Positions 1 to 6,797 of a stretch of DNA of 7,988 bases are shown here, one piece after another. Under the pieces are notes generated by a model that saw nothing but the letters and a program-made list of their open reading frames with translations, was not told the DNA's origin and did not search any database. The number at the start of each line of letters is the position of its first letter. Position 1 is the stretch's first letter. The position numbers and the translations under genes are program-made. The DNA lies in the NCBI GenBank assembly GCA_039815505.1, contig JBCBZE010000154.1:1-7988 (forward strand), read 5' to 3'. Source of the stretch: CANLWN01 sp039815505 (GTDB lineage: Bacteria > Bacteroidota > Bacteroidia > Flavobacteriales > Flavobacteriaceae).

Positions 1-2879
1 AACTTTTTGGGAAAGGAGTATTGTAGGGGTTGATTTTTATAATTCTGGAAACGTTCTTTGGCCAAATTTTCTGCGGTTTGCCTTTGGTCCAACAGAAAAG
101 AGGTTTTATACCATGTGTCCCGTAAGGAGGTTACGTTCAACCCTATTTCCATACCATCGTTCTTTATGGTAAGTTCTGGTTTGGAAACTACCTTGCCCAT
201 TCTCACAAAATCAATTTTGGCATCGTTCAATACCTTTTCTATGGTCTCGTCCTTGGATTGAAAAACGACCCCTGCATTTTCGGCAAATAAGGGCTTAATG
301 GGATTTTCTTCATTAAAACCGGAAATATCCAATTCCGCCCCCAAATCAGTATCCGCAAAACACATTTCCAACAAGCTAGTGATTAAACCTCCGGAAGCTA
401 TGTCATGACCCGCAAGGATTTGTTCGTTAATAATCAATGTTTGTAGCGTATTGAATACTTTTTTTACATATTGGGCATCTTTGACGGTTGGTGCTTCCTT
501 GCCAACGGCATTCAGGACTTGCGCAAATGAAGACCCTCCCAACTTATAGCTGTCCTGTGAGATATTGATGTAGTATATAGACCCACCTTCTTTCTGTAAT
601 ACGGGTTCTACTACTTTGGTGATATCGTTACAATTTGCCCCTGCTGAAATAATAACGGTACCCGGGGCAATGATTTCCCCGTCCTTATACTTTTGTTTCA
701 TTGAAAGGGAATCCTTTCCTGTTGGGACATTGATTCCCAGACCAATTGAAAACTCGGATACGGCCTCCACTGCTTGGTACAATCTAGCATCCTCCCCTTT
801 ATTCTTACAAGGCCACATCCAATTTGCGGATAAGGAAACGGATTGTAGACCGTTTTTTAAAGGTGCCCAAATAAGGTTTGTTAAAGCCTCGGTAATACTA
901 TTTCTACTTCCTGCAACCGGATCTATTAAGCCAGAAATGGGAGAGTGGCCTATAGATGTGGCAATTCCTTCCTTTCCCTTAAAATCGAGCGCCATAACAC
1001 CACAATTGTTCAAGGGTAATTGTAAAGGCCCTGCGCATTGCTGCTTGGCCACTTTTCCACCCACACATCGGTCTACTTTGTTGGTCAGCCAATCTTTACA
1101 GGCAACGGCCTCCAACTGCAGTACTTGTTCCAAATACTCATGGAAAAACTCCAAAGAATATTGAGGGTCCCTATAATCCCTATCAATTGTTATATCCCTC
1201 AAAACCGTTTTAGGAGAGCTACCGAATATATCGGATAATTCAACATCCATAGGTTTTTCAGCGGTTTTGGTAGATTCGAAGGTAAAACGATGGTCACCGG
1301 TTACCTTACCTACATCATACATGGGAGATCGTTCGCGTTCCGCTATTCTTTCCAACAATTCCAAATCTTTTTCGCCGATGACCAGGCCCATACGTTCCTG
1401 GGATTCATTTCCAATGATTTCCTTGGCGGATAGGGTAGGGTCGCCTAAAGGCAATTTATCCAAATCTATTTTACCTCCTGTATCCTCTACCAATTCGGAA
1501 AGGCAGTTAAGATGTCCTCCAGCCCCATGATCATGAATGGATACAATAGGATTTATATCATTTTCTGCCATACCCCGTATGGCATTGGCGGCCCGTTTCT
1601 GCATCTCTGGATTGGAGCGTTGTACGGCATTTAGCTCTATTACCGCCCCGAATTCCCCCGTATCCGCGCTGGAAACTGCGGCTCCTCCCATACCGATGCG
1701 GTAATTGTCACCACCCAAAATCACGATTCTATCACCCTTTTTAGGCATGTCTTTTAATGCCTGTTCCGCTTTCCCATAGCCTATACCCCCGGCTAACATG
1801 ATTACCTTATCGAACCCTAATCTCCTTTCTTGTTCTTGATGCTCAAAAGTAAGTACCGATCCGGAAATTAAGGGTTGGCCAAATTTATTTCCAAAGTCCG
1901 ATGCTCCATTGGATGCCTTGATAAGGATATCCATAGGGGTTTGGTACAACCACTCCCGTTCTTTCATCGCTTTTTCCCATGATCTATTTTCCTCCAATCT
2001 GGAATAGGAGGTCATATATACAGCTGTACCTGCCAATGGCAAAGAACCTTTACCACCCGCCAATCTGTCACGGATTTCCCCGCCGGAACCCGTAGCCGCA
2101 CCATTAAAAGGCTCTACGGTCGTTGGGAAATTATGGGTTTCCGCTTTCAAGGAAATTACGGATTCAAACTCCTTTTCTTCATAATAATCGGGTTGATCTG
2201 CCCTTTTAGGTGCAAATTGCTTTACCACGGGTCCTTTAATAAAGGCTACATTATCTTTATAGGCAGATACAATATCGTTTGGATGTGCTTTCGAGGTTTT
2301 TTTAATGAGCTTAAAAAGTGAAGTGGGCATTTCCTTACCATCAATGATAAATGTGCCATTGAAGATCTTATGACGGCAATGTTCCGAGTTTACCTGGCTG
2401 AAACCAAATACTTCGGAATCGGTTAGCTTTCGTCCTATTTTTTTGGCCACTTCTTCCAAATAACCCACTTCTTCCTCGCTAAGAGCCAAGCCTTCTTTTA
2501 TATTGTAAGCCGCTATATCCTCAATTTCAAGAATGGGCTCGGGCTCTATATCTATACTAAAGATATCTTGGGAAAGGGTATTGTATTTCTGGGAAAGCAT
2601 GGGGTCAAAATCCGAATAATCCTTTTCCACCGCATGGAATTCCTCTATACGAAGAATCCCATCTATTCCCATATTCTGGGTAATCTCCGTGGCATTGGTA
2701 CTCCATGGCGTAATCATGGCCGCTCTGGGCCCAACAAAAAAGGCGTCAAGAGACGCCAAGTTTATTTTGGATAGGTTGCCGAACAACCATGTAAGTTTTA
2801 ATATGTTTTCCTGTGACAGTTCTGTTTTGGTCTCAACTGCAAAGACCTTGGTTTTTACATCCCCGAAAAAGTGAATCAT
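1..2879 (-). CDS. purL: Phosphoribosylformylglycinamidine synthase, large single-chain type (partial, C-terminus off the left edge)
   Basis: The enzyme catalyses the fourth step of de novo purine synthesis in the cytoplasm: FGAR + glutamine + ATP to FGAM + glutamate + ADP + Pi. The frame is open from an ATG at 2879 to the window edge, giving 959 residues. Visible landmarks are HCRHKIFNG near residue 167, the nucleotide/metal-binding stretch AETHNFPTT from residue 246 running into GAATGSGGEIRD, GGDNYRIGMGG near 388, DHGAGGHLNCL near 450, VPTGKDSLSMK near 718 and GHDIASGGL near 824. This is the order of the PurS-like N-terminal domain, the linker and two AIRS-like halves of the fused enzyme. 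Family members run to about 1,220-1,300 residues, so the missing part is the C-terminal class I glutaminase domain. No separate PurS or PurQ should be needed. Start choice: it is the first ATG, followed by MIHFFGDV, and it lies 99 bp after the preceding gene. Broken frames were looked for and none was seen. Confidence 0.97.
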   Translation of the reverse strand, partial: MIHFFGDVKTKVFAVETKTELSQENILKLTWLFGNLSKINLASLDAFFVGPRAAMITPWSTNATEITQNMGIDGILRIEEFHAVEKDYSDFDPMLSQKYNTLSQDIFSIDIEPEPILEIEDIAAYNIKEGLALSEEEVGYLEEVAKKIGRKLTDSEVFGFSQVNSEHCRHKIFNGTFIIDGKEMPTSLFKLIKKTSKAHPNDIVSAYKDNVAFIKGPVVKQFAPKRADQPDYYEEKEFESVISLKAETHNFPTTVEPFNGAATGSGGEIRDRLAGGKGSLPLAGTAVYMTSYSRLEENRSWEKAMKEREWLYQTPMDILIKASNGASDFGNKFGQPLISGSVLTFEHQEQERRLGFDKVIMLAGGIGYGKAEQALKDMPKKGDRIVILGGDNYRIGMGGAAVSSADTGEFGAVIELNAVQRSNPEMQKRAANAIRGMAENDINPIVSIHDHGAGGHLNCLSELVEDTGGKIDLDKLPLGDPTLSAKEIIGNESQERMGLVIGEKDLELLERIAERERSPMYDVGKVTGDHRFTFESTKTAEKPMDVELSDIFGSSPKTVLRDITIDRDYRDPQYSLEFFHEYLEQVLQLEAVACKDWLTNKVDRCVGGKVAKQQCAGPLQLPLNNCGVMALDFKGKEGIATSIGHSPISGLIDPVAGSRNSITEALTNLIWAPLKNGLQSVSLSANWMWPCKNKGEDARLYQAVEAVSEFSIGLGINVPTGKDSLSMKQKYKDGEIIAPGTVIISAGANCNDITKVVEPVLQKEGGSIYYINISQDSYKLGGSSFAQVLNAVGKEAPTVKDAQYVKKVFNTLQTLIINEQILAGHDIASGGLITSLLEMCFADTDLGAELDISGFNEENPIKPLFAENAGVVFQSKDETIEKVLNDAKIDFVRMGKVVSKPELTIKNDGMEIGLNVTSLRDTWYKTSFLLDQRQTAENLAKERFQNYKNQPLQYSFPKK

Positions 2880-2911
2880 GGATTAGATACGTTGTTTTGT
2901 TCAACAAGCTA

Positions 2912-2919
2912 CAAATTTA
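2912..2919 (-). promoter_or_regulatory. Putative -7 element of the purL promoter (TAAATTTG)
   Basis: Read on the minus strand, TAAATTTG matches the Bacteroidota housekeeping -7 consensus TAnnTTTG exactly. It lies about 32 bp upstream of the purL ATG, which would give a leader of roughly 25 nt. No good TTG-type -33 element is visible at the usual spacing, so the call rests on one element. No purine riboswitch-like structure fits in the short 97-bp gap. Confidence 0.35.
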
Positions 2920-2978
2920 CATTTTTAAAGTGATTTTTTTTAGGTGAGAAATCAACAGTTATGAGCGGAGATTGTTAA

Positions 2979-4190
2979 TTACTTCTTCTCTAACAATGCC
3001 ATGTAAAATCCATCGAAACCGCTTTTGGACGCATAGATATTTTTTTCTTTGACCAACTGAAAATTTTGTCCCTCTTCGGAGTTTAAAAAAGCCTTTACCT
3101 GATCATTGTTTTCTTGGGGTAAAATGGAACATGTGGCATAAACCATTTTACCCCCATTCTTTACTATTTTGCTATAAGATCTTAGAATTTCTTGTTGTGT
3201 GTTAAGTATCTTTTCAAGGAATTCTGGTTTTAGTTTCCACTTGGTGTCGGGATTTCTCCGTATTACTCCTAGGCCCGTACAGGGGGCGTCTATTAAGACA
3301 CGGTCCGCACTTTCATGGAGTTTTTTAACAACCTTGGTGGAGGTTATCTCGCGAGGCTCAATGTTATGGGCACCGTTTCTTCTTGCACGTCTCTTAAGTT
3401 CTTTTAATTTACTACCATAAATATCCATGGCGATCAGCTGTCCTTTATTTTCCATCAAAGCGGCGAGGTGAAGCGATTTACCCCCGGCTCCGGCACAAGT
3501 ATCCACTACGCGCTGGCCAGGTTTTACATCTAGATATTCGGCGACCAATTGCGAACTGGCATCCTGCACTTCAAAAAAACCCTTTTTAAAGGATTCGGTG
3601 ACAAACACGTTTGCTCGTTCCGGTAATCGTAAAGCGTAGGTATATCCCTTTATGGGTTCAACAACAATATTCTCTGCTAAAAGTGCTTTGCGCAATTTAT
3701 CTTTTGTAGTCTTTAATCCATTGGTTCTTAGGATTACTTCTGCTGGTCGGTTAAGTGCGGCCAGCTCTTCTGTCCATAATTTTTCCCCCAACTCTTTTTC
3801 GCATATGGTATCTATCCAATCCGGAATGGCCTCCCTGTATTTTCGTATTTGGGATAATTCATCGAACCTTCCTTTTATTCTCCTCACCGGAGTTGGTTCT
3901 AACTGTTTCCAATCGGGTAGTTTTATCCCTTTTAAAGTGGCCCAAACAGCAAAAAGCCGGAATAAATTTGGTCTGCTGAAGGGAGCTTTTACTTCTGCAA
4001 TTTCTGTGTAAAGTCTCTTATAACGTACCATCTCATATGTGGTTTCCGCAATAAAAGCTCGGTCTCGGGCGCCCCAGCGTTTGTCGAATTTCAACACTTT
4101 TTGCACTACTTTATCCGCATATTCTTCCTCATTGAAAATGAGGTTAAGGGCATCAACGACCGCAAAAACTAGATTTCTATGTAGTTTCAT
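2979..4190 (-). CDS. RsmB/NOP family SAM-dependent RNA (cytosine-5) methyltransferase
   Basis: Predicted to transfer a methyl group from SAM to C5 of a cytosine in RNA, most likely rRNA. The protein has 403 residues. The N-terminal ~140 residues are helical and RsmB/NusB-like in position, but were not recognised with certainty. The catalytic half is clear. FEVQDASSQL comes just before the fold, the SAM-binding motif I is VDTCAGAGGKS (D230), motif IV is DAPCTGLG (D301, C304), and motif VI is ATCS with C354. C304 and C354 correspond to the two cysteines used by m5C methyltransferases for product release and catalysis. The C-terminus has the usual GFDGFYMALL ending. Start: the first ATG (4190) is preferred. 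A TTG at 4214 is in frame but overlaps a -7-like promoter element. The gene is divergent from the lipoprotein gene by 74 bp. E. coli RsmB (about 430 residues) is the nearest well-known relative, but the exact target base cannot be assigned, so no symbol is given. Confidence 0.92.
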   Translation of the reverse strand: MKLHRNLVFAVVDALNLIFNEEEYADKVVQKVLKFDKRWGARDRAFIAETTYEMVRYKRLYTEIAEVKAPFSRPNLFRLFAVWATLKGIKLPDWKQLEPTPVRRIKGRFDELSQIRKYREAIPDWIDTICEKELGEKLWTEELAALNRPAEVILRTNGLKTTKDKLRKALLAENIVVEPIKGYTYALRLPERANVFVTESFKKGFFEVQDASSQLVAEYLDVKPGQRVVDTCAGAGGKSLHLAALMENKGQLIAMDIYGSKLKELKRRARRNGAHNIEPREITSTKVVKKLHESADRVLIDAPCTGLGVIRRNPDTKWKLKPEFLEKILNTQQEILRSYSKIVKNGGKMVYATCSILPQENNDQVKAFLNSEEGQNFQLVKEKNIYASKSGFDGFYMALLEKK

Positions 4191-4211
4191 TTCACCAAAC
4201 AATTCAGGCGG

Positions 4212-4219
4212 CAAAGGTA
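4212..4219 (-). promoter_or_regulatory. Putative -7 element for the RNA methyltransferase gene (TACCTTTG)
   Basis: TACCTTTG on the minus strand is an exact match to TAnnTTTG. It sits 21 bp upstream of the ATG at 4190, so transcription would begin around 4206 with a short leader. This argues against the TTG at 4214 as a start codon, because it would lie inside the promoter. No convincing -33 element was found. Confidence 0.38.
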
Positions 4220-4241
4220 TCGCTTTAGAAAAGATTCCCCT

Positions 4242-4249
4242 TATTTTTG
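4242..4249 (+). promoter_or_regulatory. Weak putative -7 element for the lipoprotein gene (TATTTTTG)
   Basis: TATTTTTG fits TAnnTTTG on the plus strand, but it lies in a T-rich stretch and no -33 element is seen. Transcription would start near 4255, leaving almost no leader before the ATGs at 4259 and 4265. Treat as a candidate only. Confidence 0.22.
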
Positions 4250-4264
4250 ATAAAATTTATGGAA

Positions 4265-5293
4265 ATGAGGTATTTAAGTGGTATTGGTGTTTTTTTTCTA
4301 TTGTTTTCCTGTACAAAGCATGCGGGAAGCCATAATTTTTCTTTTGTTGAAATTGAAACACTTTACTCCGATTCGTTAAGTATACGGGCCATTGAAGTCA
4401 TGGACGGTAGTTTGGCTTTCGCTGCCAATAATGGTGTTTTTGGAAGCATAGATATACAAACAGATGCCATAAGAACCAATATACAGCGTTACGATAGTAT
4501 GCTTCCCTCTTTTAGGGCGGTAGCCCATACATCTTCTGACTTTTTTATGCTTTCTGTAGGCAATCCGGCATTACTCTATAAAACAGGGAGTAGGGGGTAT
4601 ATGGAGTTAGTATATAAAGAGGAAGGTAAAGGTGTTTTTTATGATTCCATGATTTTTTGGAATAATCTGGAAGGTATCGCCGTAGGTGATGGTATAGATG
4701 GTTGTTTATCTATTATTATTACCAGGGATGGTGGTGAAAATTGGAAAAAAGTTCCGTGTTCCCGGCTTCCCAAAACGGAACAAGGTGAAGGTGCGTTTGC
4801 TGCCAGCAATACCAATATTGCCATAACAGGAGATAAAACATGGGTCGCTACTACTAATAGTAGGGTGTATTATTCAGATGATAAAGGGGTTTCATGGGAG
4901 CTATTTAAGACCCCTTTGGCACATGATAAACCCACCCAAGGAATTTATTCCATTGATTTTTATGATGAAAAATTGGGTGTCGTTGTGGGAGGCGACTATA
5001 CCCTACCTGATCATAAAACTGCCAACAAAGCAATTACCATGGATGGTGGTATACATTGGCAACTAGTTGGCGATGGTATGGAACCAGGCTATAAAAGTTG
5101 TGTTCAATTTGTTCCCAACGCCGGTGGGGAAGATATTGTTGCTGTTGGTTTTACAGGAATTTCCTATTCTAAGGATGGTGGCAAGACATGGTCAACGCTT
5201 TCCGATGAGTCTTTCTACACTATTAGATTCGTACATGAAAATGTGGCCTATGCCGCAGGAAGAAACCGAATTGCAAAATTAACCTTTAACTAA
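4265..5293 (+). CDS. BNR/YCF48-like beta-propeller lipoprotein
   Basis: Secreted protein of 342 residues with a probable lipoprotein signal: MRYLSGIGVFFLLFSC, with the acylated cysteine at residue 16. No acidic K/S-(D/E) surface-export signal follows the cysteine (next residues TKHAGS), so a periplasm-facing outer-membrane anchor is more likely than surface display. Four Asp-box repeats (S/T-x-D-x-G-x-x-W) are visible: residues 153-160 (TRDGGENW), 204-211 (SDDKGVSW), 258-265 (TMDGGIHW) and 302-309 (SKDGGKTW). Each follows a propeller-like strand pattern, as in sialidase/YCF48-type propellers. Relatives in flavobacteria are often labelled 'oxidoreductase' or YCF48-related, but no cofactor site or catalytic sialidase set was seen, so the activity is unknown. 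Start: ATG 4265 is favoured for its basic n-region; ATG 4259 (two residues longer) is equally possible. A TTG at 4247 is disfavoured. It is the only plus-strand gene, divergent from the methyltransferase and ended by a strong hairpin. Confidence 0.88.
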   Translation: MRYLSGIGVFFLLFSCTKHAGSHNFSFVEIETLYSDSLSIRAIEVMDGSLAFAANNGVFGSIDIQTDAIRTNIQRYDSMLPSFRAVAHTSSDFFMLSVGNPALLYKTGSRGYMELVYKEEGKGVFYDSMIFWNNLEGIAVGDGIDGCLSIIITRDGGENWKKVPCSRLPKTEQGEGAFAASNTNIAITGDKTWVATTNSRVYYSDDKGVSWELFKTPLAHDKPTQGIYSIDFYDEKLGVVVGGDYTLPDHKTANKAITMDGGIHWQLVGDGMEPGYKSCVQFVPNAGGEDIVAVGFTGISYSKDGGKTWSTLSDESFYTIRFVHENVAYAAGRNRIAKLTFN

Positions 5294-5326
5294 AAAAGGA
5301 GAAGTCATAAAATGACTTCTCCTTTT
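5294..5326. terminator. Bidirectional intrinsic terminator between convergent genes
   Basis: A perfect 15-bp inverted repeat (left arm 5294-5308, right arm 5312-5326) with a 3-nt AAA loop. It begins directly after the stop codon of the lipoprotein gene and lies 21 bp beyond the stop of the facing DUF6515-like gene. The arms end in AAAA/TTTT, giving a U-tract in either direction; it is longer (six T, partly from the stop codon) for minus-strand transcripts. Confidence 0.88.
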
Positions 5327-5347
5327 ATCAACAACTAAACCAACCAT

Positions 5348-5695
5348 TTATACGTTTACCACAATATAGCCTCTTCCACTTTTCTTGTACCAGACACCCT
5401 TATACTTGTACAGTTTTCTACCGTTGTAAACAATCACTTTATTCCCTCTGGGCAGCTGTCTTACCTTAACCCCCACAGGAGCGGCACAAACAACATATTT
5501 TCTACCTCTCGTCTTATACCAAATGCCATTGGAAAAATGAAAATTTACGCCTCTATGTACAATTACCTTTGGTTTGTATACTTTAGTGACCACGGTTCCA
5601 TATTTAGGATATAGGTTAACTGTTGTTTGGGCATGTACCGCAGCTAAGCTTCCGAACAATACCAATATGATCAACACATTTTTTAAATTTTTCAT
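5348..5695 (-). CDS. Small secreted, highly basic DUF6515-like protein
   Basis: A 115-residue protein with a clear Sec signal peptide (basic MKNLK, hydrophobic core, probable cleavage VHA-Q after residue 22). The mature part holds two copies of one unit, residues ~49-69 and ~93-113, with the pattern G-x-x-[FY]-x-[FY]-x-x-G-[IV]-W-Y-K-x-x-G-R-x-Y-[VI]-V. An APVGVKVRQLPRG linker between them is typical of DUF6515 proteins. By count the whole protein has 15 Lys and 7 Arg but no Asp or Glu, and a single Cys (C70). Function is unknown. The extreme positive charge points to binding of a polyanion in the envelope, such as LPS, or to an acidic protein partner (inference). The gene lies after the sensor operon but has its own putative ECF-type promoter and is separated from the operon by a terminator. 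The ATG at 5695 is the only sensible start. Confidence 0.85.
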   Translation of the reverse strand: MKNLKNVLIILVLFGSLAAVHAQTTVNLYPKYGTVVTKVYKPKVIVHRGVNFHFSNGIWYKTRGRKYVVCAAPVGVKVRQLPRGNKVIVYNGRKLYKYKGVWYKKSGRGYIVVNV

Positions 5696-5726
5696 AAGCT
5701 TTATTTTTATTGGTTTATACTTCTTT

Positions 5727-5754
5727 GACTACGGATTCGATAGATGGTTTAATA
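5727..5754 (-). promoter_or_regulatory. Putative ECF sigma promoter of the DUF6515-like gene
   Basis: On the minus strand, TATTAAACC (5754-5746), 16 bp, then GTCAAAG starting at 5729. The AAACC/GTC pair at 16-bp spacing has the layout of an ECF -35/-10 promoter and recurs before the sigma and anti-sigma genes. A start about 8 nt after GTC would leave a leader of about 24 nt. No housekeeping TAnnTTTG element is seen in this gap. Confidence 0.5.
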
Positions 5755-5782
5755 TAAAAGGAAGCCATTTGGCTTCCTTTTA
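5755..5782 (-). terminator. Intrinsic terminator of the sigma/anti-sigma/sensor operon
   Basis: A 12-bp perfect stem (5755-5766 with 5771-5782) and a 4-nt loop lie 22 bp past the sensor stop codon on the minus strand. The stem ends in CCTTTTA and is followed by AT-rich sequence. Its distal end directly abuts the -35-like TATTAAACC of the next gene. Confidence 0.82.
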
Positions 5783-5804
5783 CAACATTTCATCGTTTTA
5801 TGGG

Positions 5805-6251
5805 CTAATTACCTCCTTGCCGTCGTTTTTGAATTTGCTGTAGGAGCCTTTTCTTAAAGTCCTCTTCCGCTTTTATCAGTAGGAACGTTTTCTTAGGGGA
5901 GATTATTTGCCCTATATTTTTTATGAAAGCTATGTTCAATGCATGTTTTTCATCTTCCAATGCTATCATCTGTTCCATCAATGCGTTTGCCTCTTTTTCG
6001 GACAAGGAATCAAAATCAACTAATTTGCTCCGTATTTGGGTACGTTCTTTTCTTCGCAATTCACCTTTCTTATCCTCATGTGCATTGTAAACGGGCCAAA
6101 ATTCCTGGGCCTCCTGTGAACTCAAGGCCAATCTTTCTGTTATAAAGGCTATCTTTAATGCCTTTATCCGTTCACCTCGTTGTCCATAGATGGCCATCGT
6201 AGCAAATAGGATGGTGGCGAAAGTGAATATTTTATTTTTATTGATCATCAT
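5805..6251 (-). CDS. Periplasmic Spy/CnrX-like 'sensor of ECF-type sigma factor'
   Basis: A 148-residue protein with a signal peptide (MMINKNKIFTF... ending IYG-Q, cleavage near residue 23). The mature part is all-helical and charged. RIKALKIAFITERLALSSQEAQEFWPVYNAHE (residues 28-59, in parts) is the hallmark of the flavobacterial family annotated as sensor of ECF-type sigma factor, related in design to Spy/CpxP/CnrX. Two degenerate LTxxQ-type motifs are visible, LSSQE at 43-47 and LSEKE at 83-87. The C-terminus is basic (KKRLLQQIQKRR). It has no Cys and only two His, so there is no evident metal site as in CnrX. Its likely role is to interact in the periplasm with the membrane anti-sigma encoded just upstream (inference). 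The start codon overlaps the end of that gene: ATG 6251 or ATG 6248 are both possible, and the TTG at 6257 is disfavoured. It is the last gene of the operon before the terminator. Confidence 0.85.
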   Translation of the reverse strand: MMINKNKIFTFATILFATMAIYGQRGERIKALKIAFITERLALSSQEAQEFWPVYNAHEDKKGELRRKERTQIRSKLVDFDSLSEKEANALMEQMIALEDEKHALNIAFIKNIGQIISPKKTFLLIKAEEDFKKRLLQQIQKRRQGGN

Positions 6252-6759
6252 ATTCAAAGTTTAGGTCTTCAACATCGTCTAGATTTTCATCCAAATATTC
6301 CATAATATTTTCTTGGTTCATCTGCTCATCCAAGATATCGTTTATTTCCAATTCTTCAATAGCTACTATCGTGGCAATTTCATCCGTGCTAAGCCCAAAT
6401 CCATTGTTTTCGAAATACATCTCAATATCGGAATTGGCCAGATCTTCAAAATCAATATCACCGGGACTGCTCCTTTGTATACCAAACCAAAGCAAGACCA
6501 TAGCCGCAACGGATGCAGCTGCAAAATAGAATTTTCTATACGAACGTAACTTGATAACCTTGGTCTCTCCTTGATCATCCAGCTTTTGAACCAGATTGTT
6601 ATGCAAGTCATCAAAATAACCCTCCGGCACCTTAAACCCCTGCTTTATGGAGGGCATATCTTCCTTCTTGTTCCCTACTTTTTCCAAAAGATGGTCCGTA
6701 AGGTTTTCGAAATAACCTTCCGGTGTTTTGAACGGATTTTTTTTATCTGCCTTTTTCAT
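6238..6759 (-). CDS. Single-pass membrane protein, probable anti-sigma factor of the adjacent ECF sigma
   Basis: A 173-residue protein with no signal peptide. It has a cytoplasmic N-terminal part, one membrane segment at about residues 77-95 (FYFAAASVAAMVLLWFGI) and an outer tail. The N-terminal part contains two near-identical units, FKTPEGYFENL (10-20) and FKVPEGYFDDL (42-52), each followed by a short helix ending in [EQ]K[VL]. The tail (97-173) has 26 Asp/Glu and, by count, no Lys, Arg or His. No zinc-binding ASD motif (HxxxCxxC) of classical ZAS anti-sigmas is present. The anti-sigma role is inferred from the position between the sigma and sensor genes, the topology and the analogy to CnrY. 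The ATG at 6759 lies 35 bp after the sigma stop codon. Its 3' end overlaps the sensor start by 14 bp, which suggests translational coupling. A putative internal ECF promoter precedes it. Confidence 0.75.
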   Translation of the reverse strand: MKKADKKNPFKTPEGYFENLTDHLLEKVGNKKEDMPSIKQGFKVPEGYFDDLHNNLVQKLDDQGETKVIKLRSYRKFYFAAASVAAMVLLWFGIQRSSPGDIDFEDLANSDIEMYFENNGFGLSTDEIATIVAIEELEINDILDEQMNQENIMEYLDENLDDVEDLNFEYDDQ

Positions 6760-6772
6760 ATGTCTATACTTT

Positions 6773-6797
6773 GACCTTTAATTCCCATAAAGGTTTA
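6773..6797 (-). promoter_or_regulatory. Putative internal ECF sigma promoter before the anti-sigma gene
   Basis: On the minus strand, TAAACC (6797-6792) overlaps the TAA stop of the sigma gene. It is followed by 16 bp and GTCAAAG starting at 6775. Spacing and both elements match the copies before the sigma and DUF6515-like genes. The predicted leader is very short (about 5-8 nt), which weakens the case. A 7-bp inverted repeat (6774-6780 with 6788-6794) falls within the same elements. Confidence 0.42.

Noticed and set aside
616..1164. 182-codon open frame on the plus strand
   Set aside because: It lies entirely antisense to purL, whose minus-strand frame is intact and rich in family motifs. 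The translation has no recognisable features.
2945..2978. Weak AT-rich stem after the RNA methyltransferase stop as a terminator
   Set aside because: About 8 bp including a G-U pair with a long loop and no adjacent U-tract; not convincing.
4191..4214. N-terminal extension of the RNA methyltransferase to a TTG at 4214
   Set aside because: It would overlap the -7-like promoter element. The ATG at 4190 gives the natural MKLHRNL start.
4247..4264. N-terminal extension of the lipoprotein to a TTG at 4247
   Set aside because: ATGs at 4259 and 4265 are available and give a better signal-peptide n-region.
5712..5717. A fourth TAAACC on the minus strand
   Set aside because: No GTC stands 16 bp downstream (CAT-type bases at the gene start instead), so it is not counted as an ECF -35.
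6774..6794. 7-bp perfect inverted repeat with 7-nt spacer in the sigma/anti-sigma gap as a regulatory hairpin
   Set aside because: The arms coincide with the AACC and GGTC parts of the putative ECF promoter, which explains them more simply. There is no U-tract for a terminator.
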